A stretch of 64,000 nucleotides of DNA. Source: Cladopsammia gracilis (taxonomy: Eukaryota; Cnidaria; Anthozoa; Scleractinia; Dendrophylliidae). The notes below the pieces were generated by a model, which saw only the letters and a list, made by a program, of their open reading frames with translations, had not been told where the DNA came from and did not search any database. Of this stretch, positions 35,349 to 48,400 are shown in pieces. Positions within the stretch are counted from its first letter, which is position 1; each line of letters opens with the position of its first letter. Where the stretch lies: positions 186,001-250,000 of the forward strand of contig JAJGOT010000454.1 of the NCBI GenBank assembly GCA_022457155.1. The letters are read 5' to 3'. Both the position numbers and the translations under genes were made by a program.

Positions 35349-36575
35349 GGGCAAATTGCTTTTATACAGTCTAAGTTATTCCTGAAGGGAACAACTGTGC
35401 AACTTGTGTGTGCAAGCAATTTGCTTGTCCAAAGTTGGGTGCCTTTGTTGTATAATCAGGCAGTCAATGATGTACAATCTCTAATGGCTTTTAACCATGA
35501 TGATAACATTGAGTTCTGTTATGTGGTTATAAAATTAAGAAAAGTTAATAAAATTAACGAAGTTATTTTGCAAAACTAAATTTGAATTGTTTTATGACTG
35601 AGAGAGAGAGAGATCACTCTATTGAGATAACCTTATGGTATAAGTTTAACCCATAATAATTGACTCCCAGATAGCCAGTGTACAGACGCCGCTCCCCTCT
35701 CTGTACACAGGCTACTCCCAGAGAATTCACAGAAAATGTCAATTTGAAGTCATTAATGCTGTTTTTTGACTGCTGTGGAGACAAATTGCTAGCAAACTGT
35801 CCAAAACATTGTTTGCAACATGAAAACTATAAAGCTTCCTTTTCGTTTGGGGTCAAATAAATCGACTTTTGGTTCTGGGCATGCACACAAAGCAAAATTC
35901 GTTCTACTTCCCGTTCTTTTTACGTTCTTATTTAATCTTTTTTCCATTAACGTACATGGAATGCACCCAGGCCTGTGATGTAAGCCACCTAATTTAGTCA
36001 TTTACCCAACATAAACACAATATAGCCCAGGAGCAAACTGAACCTTGAGAAACCTTTTACACAGCTTGTGTGACCGGCACTATAAAGAGTATGGGAAGGG
36101 GGCCGGCTGGTATTTGGGCATGCACGTGTTTTAGAAAACTGATCCTTTCCCATCCCCTTACTAATGTCTGCCATGGGGCTACCTTTGAGACAATATTTCT
36201 TGAAAACAAAAACAAAAAACAGTCAACCTCGTCCCCAGGACCTTCTCCACTTTGTTCAATTCAAAATGGCGGTTGCGCGGGCAGAGAAGACCCTGGACAA
36301 GGCCTGTTTCATTTAAACAAGCTTTATATTACCAGAACACAAACACGGCTGTCAATCTCTGAAAAGAACCTCCAAAACACCAGTTCATTGTGTGTCACAC
36401 GACAAAATACTCCATGATTCTTGGCCGAGTATTTTGTGTCTTTTGTCAGCCTTTTCCAAAGGTTTCTACACCACAGCTACTATTTTGAAAGTGGAGAAGA
36501 CCATGGAGACGAGATTGAAACCCAGCTTATTCGCCATGATCTTATGATCCACCCCCTCGCCTGATAATGGACACT
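35349..36575. other. No gene recognised
   Basis: Short frames only. Sequence around 36225-36310 resembles dispersed non-coding repeats (CCTCGTCCCCAGG, AAAATGGCGG), but no boundaries could be defined. Confidence 0.3.
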
Positions 36576-37234
36576 ATCCCGGCGTAACTAATCGATCAAA
36601 ATCAATCATCGGAAAGCTGATCGATAAATCGATATTAATCGATCAGATCGGTCCATTACTATCGATTAATATCGGTAATCGATAAAAATCGATAGTCGCA
36701 ATTTTCCACTATCCAAACAGTATCGATTTTTATCGATTATTAACGAGAAGACCGTGGGCCCCAATAGCACTATAGACTCTGTTCGAATTACAGAGTTGTA
36801 ATCAATTGTCAGCATGTCTCGATCGGTAGTGCACAGCTGTGTAGAGACAGCGAAAATGAAACCTCGTGTACAGCACGGTAACAGGAGAACCATTTAACGA
36901 TCCCAAAGGCAGATGGAGAGTTGGTGGTGGTGTTATTAAACATACCTGTAGCTCTCACATGTTGTTATCCCCGCCGTTACAGCAAGGACGTTCATAACAG
37001 ACTTAAGAAGCCTTGGTATTCATTGTTCTAAGACACAGGAATAAGGACTCATCATCGAAATTAATTAATAGAAATCGATAATAATCAATGAAAATCGATC
37101 AGAATCGATAAAATCGATAGTCACAACTGAAAATGGTATCGATTTTTATCGATTTCTGATAAAAATCGATTGATTAGAATTGATTAATATTGATTAATAT
37201 CGATTTTATTGGGCTATCGATTTATCACGCCGGG
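36576..37234. mobile_element. CCCGG-ended MITE 2 with ATCGAT repeat arrays
   Basis: A 659-bp element with ends ATCCCGGCGTAACTAATCGA and the inverted ATCGATTTATCACGCCGGG. It is flanked by ACACT (36571-36575 and 37235-37239). Both sub-terminal regions are packed with AAAATCGAT/ATCGATTTT words. The middle (about 36735-37050) is unique. It shares end sequence, duplication length and layout with 675-1546 and 48766-49829. Confidence 0.75.
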
Positions 37235-37952
37235 ACACTGTCTACTGGAGAACAGGAGCTTATTACTCCTGTGGAGAATTAATTATTTTAATAAGAGCCC
37301 ACCAGTACTCATTATAGCAAATGTAACGTGGGCACCACATGTAAGTTGCGGATGATATTGCAAAACAATTGGTCCACACTTTCTCACGTCTAAAAAGGTA
37401 AGAATTTATATTAAACCTTCTCTTTAAAATCCGACGCGACCTTCAAGGATCTCACAACGAACGAATCACTCAAGGTCAAATATTTATTGACCCCTTGACC
37501 CTACTGTGTTCATAAATATTCAAAAGAACTATGGTTACTCACCGTACTTGTATCCTCTCTTCCAACACACATACAAAACTATTAACTCCTTTGATGAGTC
37601 GTGACAACTAGTAAAATGGCCGACCCTGTTCACTATCGGGTTCCAGACTCCGCTCGTTTCCAGAGTCCAGAGTGAGAAGCGCGCGCACTCGAAAAAGCGC
37701 GCCAAATTTTAGGGCGTGGGGGCTCAACAAAATGCTGCAACAGGTAAATAAAATTTTCGTAAGAAAACAAGGAATTTAACTTGAAATCGCGTTTAATTAG
37801 CTTTTGCTTTGTTTCTTTGTTCAACTGGAAAGTAATATTAAATTGTACTGTTTATCTATTTCGTCACGATCGAATTATGTCGAACAACTGTGACGTAAAT
37901 TAAAAGGTTCTGTGTCATTCGCTGTTTTGAAGAAAGCCGATCAGTAGAAATA

Positions 37953-40900
37953 ATGGTGGTTTTACTTCAGACCTTTAAAGACTTCGCAGGCAATCGTTAC
38001 GTTTTATTTGGATGTGGCGCCGCAATGGGGGCCGCAGCGTTATTTGCACTTTTAAACTGGAGGAAAAAACGCCCCATGAGTAGCTATCCAAATCTTTTGG
38101 ACAACCGAACTATCATGAGCAAACTTCTCACACCTGAAATATTTTCCAAGGTAAAAGACAAGTATACATCAAAGGGCTATGACATTGACAAGATTATCGA
38201 GTCGGGTCTTTATACAACAACAAAAGAGGGTGAAATGTTAGCAGCCGAGTGTTTGGTGGAAAATTCGACAGGTTTGCTTGCTGGCGATGAAGAATGCTAT
38301 GATTTATTTAGCGAGCTTATTGATCCTGTTATCAGCGACGTTCATAAAATCGATGGGATAAAGAGTTTAAGGTCAGAAGTGAACTTGAACTGGAAGGAAA
38401 TTCAAAGTAGAAATTTTTACGGACCTAACGTACTTTCCTGCAGGCTGAGTACTAGTAGAAATATACAAGGATACAGTATGATTCCCGGATGTTCACCAGC
38501 GGAGCTATTGGATGTTGGTCACGTGGTAGTGAAAAGTTTGAAGTCAATTGAGGGTAAGAATATCTTTGCACTAACTGAGTGCAGCAAGCACTCTTTAGAC
38601 TGTGTCTTACACTACAACGACTTCTGGCTGGTTGGTTTAAATGATTTGCTCGTATGCTTTTTTCCACGCTTTGCGCTGGCTACATATATTTGCTTCGAGT
38701 TCGAGCAAATGACTGCTATGACAAGCACATATATAATCATATAAATACACTTTAGATCGGCTTTCAATTCAGTTTCGAAAGTAATTTGGTTTTGCATTGC
38801 TACGCTTCACGTGATTGGCTATAAAAAAACTCGCGCCACTTTATCAACCAATCAGATGTGAAACCAAAACCAATCGTATCTTACTCGCACGCGATTTTCC
38901 GCGCTTAACGCTTAGCGCCAACAATATAATTATATCCGCTACGAGTTCTCATTGTTTCATTGATTGGCTGTATCATTTTGACATGATCATGCACATATCA
39001 TTTATCTGGCACATTTTAATTGGAACTAGTTGAAAAACTTTTTGATATCGTTAAGCGGTAATTTGAACTCAATTCATTTCTTCGACAGCGAAGTTTGAAC
39101 GCTGCCATCTCTCGTTACCATGGCAATACAGCAGACTTGCATTGGATGGGTATGGTTTTAACCCAGACTCCTTCCCGCCACAGCTGTCACGTGACTGGCC
39201 TAAAGGGCGGTTTGTTTGGTTCACGGAAGACAGGCAATGTCGTATTTTTGTTAATTATTTGGATCATATAAAACTTTACGTAACTCAGCCAGGAGGCGAT
39301 ATACAACAGGCGTTTAGACAATACAGTGAGCTGCTGACAAGCTTAGAAGACAGTTTAAAAAGAAGAGGAAAGAAGTTTATGTGGAGCTCGAAATATGGAT
39401 TTTTGACGAGTTTACCGCAAAATATTGGCACCGGACTTGAAGTGCAAGTAAAGGTTCGACTACCAAAGCTGATCAAGGTAAGAACTTCTAAAATGTGATA
39501 AACATTTTCATTTCTCCTTAACAGGTCAATAAATACAAAGTGGACAGATTATGGGAACATGTAACATGTTTACCATAAATAAAACATTGAGCACTACTCC
39601 GTTAACTTAATGAAAAACAAAATTGGTCTCTAAAGAACACTACTACCCGTCTACTGATTCCGGAACAGTCCAAAAAGGATACACCCATTGTCTGGAATTC
39701 AAACTAGTTTCTCAGAAATGGCAGACATATAATACACGAGTGGCCTGAGAGTCAGTTGAGCAGCCTTTTTTGGTTCTCTCTTTCAACTTCCACAACAGGA
39801 TCAGTCTAAAACGAACTGCAAATCAGTTCTGGGTCGTGTATATGTTTTATAGTGTGAAAAGTTTGGGTTCGCCGCTGTTCGCTATGCAATGGTAAGAACC
39901 CATTGATACCTTGAAAGGCGATAACAAAAAATCTGTATACTCAGATTTCTTTTCTCATGTTCTCTGCAAGGATCCGAGATTTGAACGCATTGTAGATGTG
40001 CTGCCTGTGAAACTAGAACACGGAGGTGAGAGAATTAAATGAAATAGACTGCAATATGACTTACACGCCCCAAAAATAGCAACGTAGAAACGATTTTATT
40101 TTCGCACTTAGAAGAGCTATTTTGCAAAATAGCCACAACTGACGTAAGTTACAATCCCGGCATAGTCGGAGTTCATCGCAATCCTGCATATCGAGCGGTT
40201 TTCCAATTGCTTTGGTTTTGCATTGTTACGCTTTGTGATTGGCTAAAAGATCTCGCGCCACTTTCTCAACCAATCAGAAGTAAAACCAAAGCCAATCGTA
40301 ACTTACTCGCACGTGTTTTCCCGCGCTTGGCGCCGGCTACATTTGCTTCGAGCCCTGATTGGTTCATTGGATTGTCTGTGTCTGCTGTGATTGGTCAGAG
40401 TAATTTCATAGGTTTTGGTTTTACTACCCTCAACTGAAAACCGCCCTATAATGATTACACTTCCCTGATGAGGCTGCCAGTGGTCACTTTCCTCCTTTCA
40501 GAACCTGAGGGTCAAGGTATTAAAAGTGACCCAGCTTGGTTTGTAGGTCTTTTAGCTTTCACCCACCGTGCTACCTATGTGCTATCGGACAAAAGTCGAT
40601 TATGAACACTAAGTCATTTACACTCCTTGTATCTACACTTCTCCTGACGATTACTTACACTTACATTTATTTTTCAGATGAGTCGCTGAGAAATGACGTG
40701 ATAAGCCTCAGCAACAAACACAAATTGCAGTTTACAGAGGTCAGCTATTCTTGAGACACAAACAAGAGAACTGATACCTTAGGGCGTTGAAAGTCAGTGC
40801 ATATTTATATACCAAAACTGACAAAAGGAAACAGTTATTAGCGAGAAACAGGCAGTGTAGATTACACTGTTTGATCACTCTGTGTAGCATCGATAATCTG

Positions 40901-41388
40901 TTTTTAGTATGATTTTTCTATTTCTTTTCCACTTCAATTCTGTAGGTTGCGCTCTCGCCGCAATCGCTACGTCCCCTGTTTCCGAATTTCCTAGACTCAT
41001 CAATATACAATACGATTGATTACGTTTACTTTTGGGTTTTATACACGGTCGTTAATTGCCTGGCTATTTCCTTAAAGCAAGTTTCTTCAGCGTTTACTTA
41101 TGACCAGGATAAGAGGCGACAATAGAAGAAACTTCAATAGTTCAGACACTTTTCCTCTACTGTCCACTTCGCCATTTTGTTTGCCGATGAATAACATTTG
41201 CCGGGAATCTTCACCCCAACTACTTCTCAATCCAAGATTCCAACATCCAGCGGATTTCAAAGTGTATTTTATTTGTTGTTATGTTAAAGGTTGATGTTGT
41301 ACAACAAGTTATCAACAGTGTCGCTTTACTGCTCGAGCTCGACAAGAGAATTCAAAGAGGAGAGGATATCCAGGATTTGCTGCCTTAG
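37953..41388 (+). CDS. Membrane-anchored phosphagen (creatine-type) kinase pseudoenzyme
   Basis: Five exons (37953-38553, 39089-39477, 39971-40025, 40678-40739, 41290-41388) join in frame with GT-AG borders and give 401 aa ending QDLLP. Residues 16-36 are a hydrophobic anchor followed by RKKR, in the place of the mitochondrial creatine kinase presequence. The fold is clear: LLTPEIFSKVKDKY (58-71), LAGDEECYDLFSELIDPVIS, NIQGYSMIPGC, RDWPKGRFVWF, LPQNIGTGL and the C-terminal helix. Catalytic positions have changed: SSRVR is SCRLS (S166), the NEEDHLR motif is NYLDHIK (Y257, L258, K262), the reactive cysteine is S308, and GLR is GLE (E318). The flexible GTGGVDT loop is lost. Phosphotransfer activity is therefore unlikely. 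Its role is unknown; a scaffolding function is only a guess. Confidence 0.8.
38757..39000. repeat. Intronic repeat related to 40193-40446
   Basis: It lies in intron 1 of the kinase-like gene and shares TTGGTTTTGCATTG.TACGCTT, a CGCGCCACTTTATCAACCAA stretch and TTTTCCGCGCTTAACGC with the MITE in intron 3. CCAAT motifs recur in both. It is a diverged copy. Confidence 0.5.
40193..40446. mobile_element. MITE in intron 3 of the kinase-like gene
   Basis: It begins GAGCGGTTTTCCAATTGC and ends with the inverted CAACTGAAAACCGCCC, about 254 bp apart. It carries several CCAATCA and ATTGGCT motifs. There is no coding capacity. A related copy lies in intron 1. Confidence 0.55.
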
Positions 41389-42455
41389 GACTCCATTTCA
41401 TCTTCAGGATAGTTCTTCATAATTTCGCGTTAACTACAATCAGGGGAACAAGTACCCATTCCTCTTAAAAGTTATGCAGACCTGTAAAACCTGTAAGATC
41501 ATGCAGACGGTTTGGATGGGTCCTTTGGCAGAGCATCGGTCAACCAATGAGATCAATGAACACGTAACATACAGCAACAAATGTCTACTTACAACAAGTA
41601 CAAGTCTTAAAATATATTTTTATTCTTTTTATTTCCCATGCAATTATTTATTTTCTTTGTAATCATTAAATTTTTATTTTAAGTCGTACCCGCACTAGCA
41701 TAACCTGCCTATATTATGTTTATAAGAAAATTTTCTTTACATATTACCTAAATTCATTTTTCATTTTTAATAAATGTCACTCAGTTGGAAAATCAACAAA
41801 ATATTTTTTTCAGACAATTAATTTATATACGGAGAATTCAACGCAAGTTAGTAGGATTTTTATCCCGGGGATTTTTACAAATGCTATTTCCAAACTGATC
41901 AAAATATAATTATTTTTTGAAAATAAATACAGTGTATAGTTTATAATATAGATACTTATAACATTCATTTAAGTGTTCAAGTAAGTATTCTATATAGCTG
42001 CTGATGTAACACAGGCAGGGGAATTATGTCATGTCCATAAAAACGAATGAAAGCTGGCTTTGTTTCAAAATTCGAAAAATGAACGGAATAATGGATAGGC
42101 ATTCAGGGAGTGTCTATCAATGGAAAACTGTTAATCTGACTGGCTATGAAATGTCATCAATGAATCAGTCAACACTTACAGATAGCCTTCATAGAAACGG
42201 TGTATGTGCTTAATTTTCATTGTGCAATAAAAACTTATAAACCAGCAACTTTAAACTACATTCTTATTTTAAGATCACTTACTGGTTACTTTAATATAGC
42301 TTACTCTTTTTTTTTATTTTTACCTTGGTAACGAGTTTTAAGTCAATAGAAAGTTAGAAACGTCAAGCTTTTCAGTTTCAATGTTAAAATTAATAGACAG
42401 CATTTTAGGTTCAAGATGACGGCAGTTGTTCCAGTTGAATGGTAGCCTCTAAGCA
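41389..42455. other. Spacer between two convergent genes
   Basis: This is the 3-prime region of the kinase-like gene (plus) and of the monooxygenase gene (minus). AATAAA-type signals occur on the plus strand at about 41770 and 41925. TTTATT runs near 42314 could serve the minus-strand gene. No additional gene is seen. Confidence 0.45.
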
Positions 42456-45400
42456 TCACTCTACTATTGCCCATTTTCCATCAAAGGTCAACTTAAACTC
42501 ATCACTCTTATAATCCATCAGGAAATTTTTCCTCCTGTGATGTACATGTTTATACAGATCCTCATAGACAGGACTTAAAATGTCCACACCAGCAAACTGT
42601 GCAATGGTGTTGTCGTAATCCCACTGTCTCTCTCCTAAAAGGTGAGCATGCTTTTCAAACAGACCGGAGGAAAGTTTCTCTTTGAAATCTTCTTCTTCAT
42701 CCACATTCATTTCTTGCTCAGATGGTAATTTCTTTTGATCACTCAAAACAGCTGCAATATACTGAGCTTGAAGACTGAACTGTGGAAATGGACAAATTCT
42801 GAGGCCGAGTCCAATGAATGACAATGTGGGGTACTTTGTGTTAAAAATGTGTTTGTAAAGATGGGTTACTCGGTTGTTTGTGACCTGAATGCTGCAGTTA
42901 TTATGTAGGAATGGAAAAGAAAAATTGTAACCAGTACAAAGTAAGATAGCATCAACTTTCCTCTGTTGTCCATCATCAAAAAGGACTGTTCCATCCATGG
43001 ACACAGACGTTATCGGTTTGTGTTGTTCCACATTTTCTGGAAGTTTACAATGGATAGTACTTTTATGGCTGAGGTAAACTTTTTCTGCACACTTTGCTAC
43101 CTCAAGGCAAATGTCTTGTCCAGAAGATGCAGCACCAAGAATTACCAGATGCTTTCCTTGAAAGATTTCAGGATGTCGATAGTCATGACTGTGCATGACA
43201 AGACCAGAAAAGGACTCCAGACCAGGAATCACTGGTACAAGAGGAACAAAATAGTGTCTGTAAATAGAAGGTTAAACAAAAATACATGTAAATAAACAAA
43301 ACTAGGCCAGGAATCACTGGTACAAGAGGAACAAAATAGTGTCTGTGAAGAGAACAGTTTTGATAGTATAAATAAATGACTCTGAAAAAGAAATTATTGG
43401 CGAAAAAAATTGAGACAAAGCAGTGTTTACAAAAAGAATACAATATTGTTAATTAAAAGCGCTTTCCCAAGGAATAGTAGCCTGATAACAAGTATGCCTA
43501 GTACAGTGGAACGTCGATATAACGATGTACCAAGGGACCGACGAATTAGATTATATCGGGAGATCGTAATAACGAATTCCCGATATAACGATTTTTCGGG
43601 AAAGAGCCAAAAATATCGTTATATCGGGGTATTGTTAATAATTGATTTTTCATTGATTTCTTTGTGTAATTTATTATTGCACGTTGTTACTATTAAAACA
43701 CTTTGTAAAGTACAACACTTGTTTTCCATCTTTCCATCTTAACAAGGATAAACTTCAGTATTGTGTGTATACACTTAGTGTAAAACTATAAAACTTTAAC
43801 ATTGAAATAACGACTTGATCATTGTCCGTATAACGTTCGGGTGCAGGGCGAAGAAACTCCAGAGACCGTGAGCCATGCGCCTTTGACGTTGTCACGCGTG
43901 TTTCATTTCTTCTTGAAGCATGACGGGCAGATCTCTGTCAGAGTGACTGGAAAGCGAAGGAATCAAGGCATTGGTTTGGAAATTCCAGCAACCTATATTT
44001 TTCAGCACAAGAAGCCGTCAAAAGTTAAAGAGTCTGACCCACCCAGTTTGCATTGCGCGCTTCTCTTATTGTTATGACACGGCTCTATTCCATATTTGGG
44101 CAAGCATATCACCTCTTGCACGAGTGAATTTCTCATCTACAATACAGTATGGACTTTCGGGGGCCCTGAAAATGGCGGATGAACCAATCAGGGCTCGAAA
44201 TTAACACTCGCAAACTCGCAAAATGCGAGTGGTTTTTGTTAGTTGCGAGTCTGAAAAATATCCTCTAGCAATCTTTTGCGAGTAAGCATTTCTCTAATAA
44301 AAGTTGGAGGGAAAAAGTGAACGTTCCTGGAGAATTTTGTGGCAAAAATTCAGACATCATCGAACGTCATTTACGGGAGAAAATAAGCGTGGTTTTACAC
44401 AGAACCTGTGCACACTTTTTCTACGCATTCACATTTTGTTGGAATCAGCAACGTGACATGCAGAAAAGAATGAATTTCACGCATTGTGAGCCACTTTTGT
44501 TGCAGATGTCTAAAATAACCGCTTTTTTCGAGCGGGGTCGTAGCTGTCCAAACAATGTCTGTGATTGGTGAACGATACAATTGATATATCACTTGAACAA
44601 TGCCCCTATCCCTAATCCCTATCCCAGCGGGACAGATCTATTGTTTTCTTAGCGAATCACACACATCGTTTGGACAAGTGCGGGACTACTCGAGCTTTTT
44701 TCAAGAGACCCTCGACCTCCAAGATTACCGGTAACGTGACCGACGATGATAACGTTGTTTACCATTTACAAGGGAAAACCGGTTGGTCCACGGTTTGTGT
44801 AAATGGTAAGCAAAACTCCAGAAAGGGAAATTCCGTTTGAGATTGTCGAGTACCATTTACCACTGACACCAGAAACGAGCTGAGTAACCACGCTTACGCA
44901 TCAAAACTGGCGCAGGGTCACATTTCCGTTCGGAAATTTCGGTTGGAAATTTTGGACTACCTTTCAAGACGTTCCGTTCATTTCGAAAATTTTCCGGTCG
45001 GTCGAGCCAAAATTGTCTTTCCATTTACATTGTGACCAAAATTTCCTGAATTTTTGGGTAAATGGTAAACAACCAACGTCTTGCCCAACAACCCGGAGCC
45101 GCCAAAGAAACAGCAGGACAACGCCGGCAAAGAAGACTACAAAATTAACAGCATACTATTAAGGTATTTTTACCTTTTTTTCGGAGTCATCAAAGAGAAA
45201 ATGACTGCAAAAAAATAGCTAGTGACCTTACTAGTTTTGCTAGTAGAAAAAAAATCTTACTAGCAAAACTTTGCTAGTGGACTAAAAAATTAAGTTCGAC
45301 CCCTGACCAACGTAGGCGCGCAATGCAAACTTGGTGGGTCAGATTCTTTAAAAAGCTAATAGAATTGATTAAAGACAACGAGGACAAAGACAAAAGACAA

Positions 45401-48400
45401 AGAGCTTTATAGCTAGCTACCGGCGATGTACTGCGATTACTATGTGCAATCCCTATCGTAACAAGTTGTTGACACACATTACAGTCCTTATGCAATGATT
45501 TTAAAAGTATTGTCACATATTTTCAAGTGTTTAGCCTCCTTTTTCATCGCGGGATGATTGATTTTATCGTTATATCAGGGTAAATTTTACCTCTGGGCTG
45601 CCAGATTGTGATCGTTATATCGAGAATATCGTTATATCGAATATCGTTATATCGGGAGTTTTCTCCATACATTTACTGTAACATTTGCCGGGCTGTCAAA
45701 TGTTGATCGTTATACCGGGAACATCGTTATATCGAGTATCGTTATATCGAGGTTCCACTGTAACAAATTGTGTTTTTAAGGCAAGAAAGCACTTTTGTGC
45801 TAAAGAACTTTATGATAGATCTGTGATAGTCTTAAGTAAAAGAGATCCAATCGGAGCAAAAGATCCCTTATTTTCACACAAAAAAGGATAATTTTTGCAT
45901 TTTTTGCTAACAAGCACCCTACATGTATAATAAACAAGAGGCTACACTGGTAACCTATACTCATGCGCTTGCCATAAGAAAGTTTTACAGTTTATTTTAA
46001 ATAAAATAATAAAGAAAAATAAATAAACAACACCAGGCCAGGAATCACTGGTACAAAAGGGACAAAATAGTGTCTATGAAGAGAACAGTTTTCATTGATA
46101 GTATAAATAAATGACTCTGAAAAAGGAATTATTGGTAAAAAAAAATGGGACAAAACAGTATTTGACAAAACAACACATGTACTGTATGGTATAGTATTGC
46201 TAAAGGACTTGCCGAGGGTGTAGCAGCCTGATAACAAGTGTGTCTGACAAATTGTGTTTTAAGGCAAAAAGCACTTTTGTGTTAAATAACTTTATGATAG
46301 ATTTGTGATAGTTTTGAGTAAAAGAGATCCAGTCGGACCAAAAGATCCCTTATTTTCACACAAAAAGGATAATTTTTGCATTTTTTGCTAACAAGCACCC
46401 TACATGTATAATAAACAAGAGGCTACACTGGTGGCCTATACTCATCCGTTTGTGTAAGAAAGTTTTATGGTGTATTTTAAATTATTGGTCACGCACCCCT
46501 TCCCCCTCAACGAATTTTGCATGACACACTATTAAGAACGTGCTAAGACACGTTTTCTGTACTCGCTTTGAATATTTAATTTATTGATTTCCGATCAAAT
46601 ACATGTACACACTTGTCTTTTATTTCCCAAGCCATGACTTCTCTCTGTTACATTTGAAAAGACTATACTTTTAAAAGCAATGAAATCAGTAAACGACCGG
46701 GCTATTTCTCAATTTTAGTGAATCTCAAAAACAGAATTATGGGGAAAGAGGTGCATAACCCATTTAAAACAAACCATGAAACTTTCTTATCATGCAAGTG
46801 CATGAGTATAGTCTAACAGTGTAGCCTCTTGTTTTCAAATAAAATACACCAGTTGTGTATCGAAAATTGCCTGAGAAACTGATTTGGAAATGAAAATTGT
46901 AAAACATACAATGTACACAACAAGCCTTACTTTGCATAAGGTGACGTGTGTGAAGTTAGAACTGTTTATAGTACAGTTACATCAAATTAAGTCTTGTTTT
47001 GTTTACATAATATCAGATATCATTGCGACTGAATTTGAGCAAGTGTTATAAACATTTCTCGAAAACTAACAAGAACACAAAGAAAAAGTCAATCACAAAT
47101 AATATTGATATCAACAAAAATTCCCATCATATAGTAATGTAATATTCTTTTACGGTAAAGTCCCTTGGCTTGACTCGGTTGCTTGAAAATTCTTCAAAAC
47201 TCTGCTTCTTTGAAAGAAACATCACCAAGCATTGATAAAAATGTACGAAGTTCCTCGAAGCAAGATTTCGTTGCTTAAAGCTCTGCTTTTTCTCCCCTAC
47301 AGTGGCTTCTGAGTATTCTTTAAAGCTTTCTCTTTCCATTTTGAATATTTTAAATGTGTGTGATTACTCTGATAAGACAAAACTACATGTATGGTTTTTA
47401 AAACCAAGCACAGTAGCTGTTATGCTGAGCGCGGCAGCCATCTTTGTATTTGTATGTGACCTGACGACCCGGTTAATAATAAAATATGCGTGAATAAATT
47501 TGCATGCACTAACGTGACATCAAAAAAGAAAAAAGAAAAACGGAGGGTAAACCTTACCTCAGGCCGCCAGACTACTTTTTGGGGCTTAATAATGGTTTGC
47601 CTCCTACCAGTTGTGAATCTTAATTTGTTAATATGTTCTGTTTGCAAATTAATTTGTTTCTAATGTTGTCAGTGTTTCATTATCCTTCAAATGCCTCTCA
47701 TAAGGAGAGGATAACTGCATGTTTATTTTTAAAACTAGAAATACTTGTCTCGCAGAACCTCGCGAAGCTCGGGGGAGGGTGCACCACAGGTCGAAACTTT
47801 GGTGGCGTCACGATTTGCGTATGAGGCTTTTCGCCAGATCAACTTCGTCGTCTTTTAAACCAAAAAGGTTGGTAAAAGGTCTTTTCGATGGTTCGCGTAC
47901 CGTTTACCGTCCGCCATCTTTGTTTACCGTGCTCTTATGTAGGCTTACATGAAGTAGTACCGCTGTCTGACATCTTCAAGCTTTGTTGCACTGTTGCCAG
48001 GCAACTGCACGACATCTTCAACTATATATAATTATATATATGAATATAAATATATTTTTCGCTTGAATTCGGGCGGCTTGGCTCCCGAGGCACAACAAAT
48101 TTATTAACCTCCCTACGCTCGGGCCTTCGGCCCTCGCTTCGCGAGGAATTATTAATTTTTGAAAAATATATAACAAATTTAATTAATTAATTAATATGAT
48201 TATCAAATTAAAGGATATAATAATATTAATTAATAATAAATATTATTACCGGTAATTACTTGTACTTACAAAGTGTCCTGTTGATTGATTTTCATCTAAA
48301 ACTTACACAACAAAAATCAACTCACCCATTGCAAACAATAACAGCTTCAAACATTAGAACTTGAGACTCCTTAGTGTCAACATCTGTCACAACAACTTCC

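Noticed and set aside
36571..37239. Assignment of the CCCGG-ended elements to Transib or Ginger on duplication length
   Set aside because: A duplication of about 5 bp alone is insufficient, and the end sequences do not match what I know of these groups.
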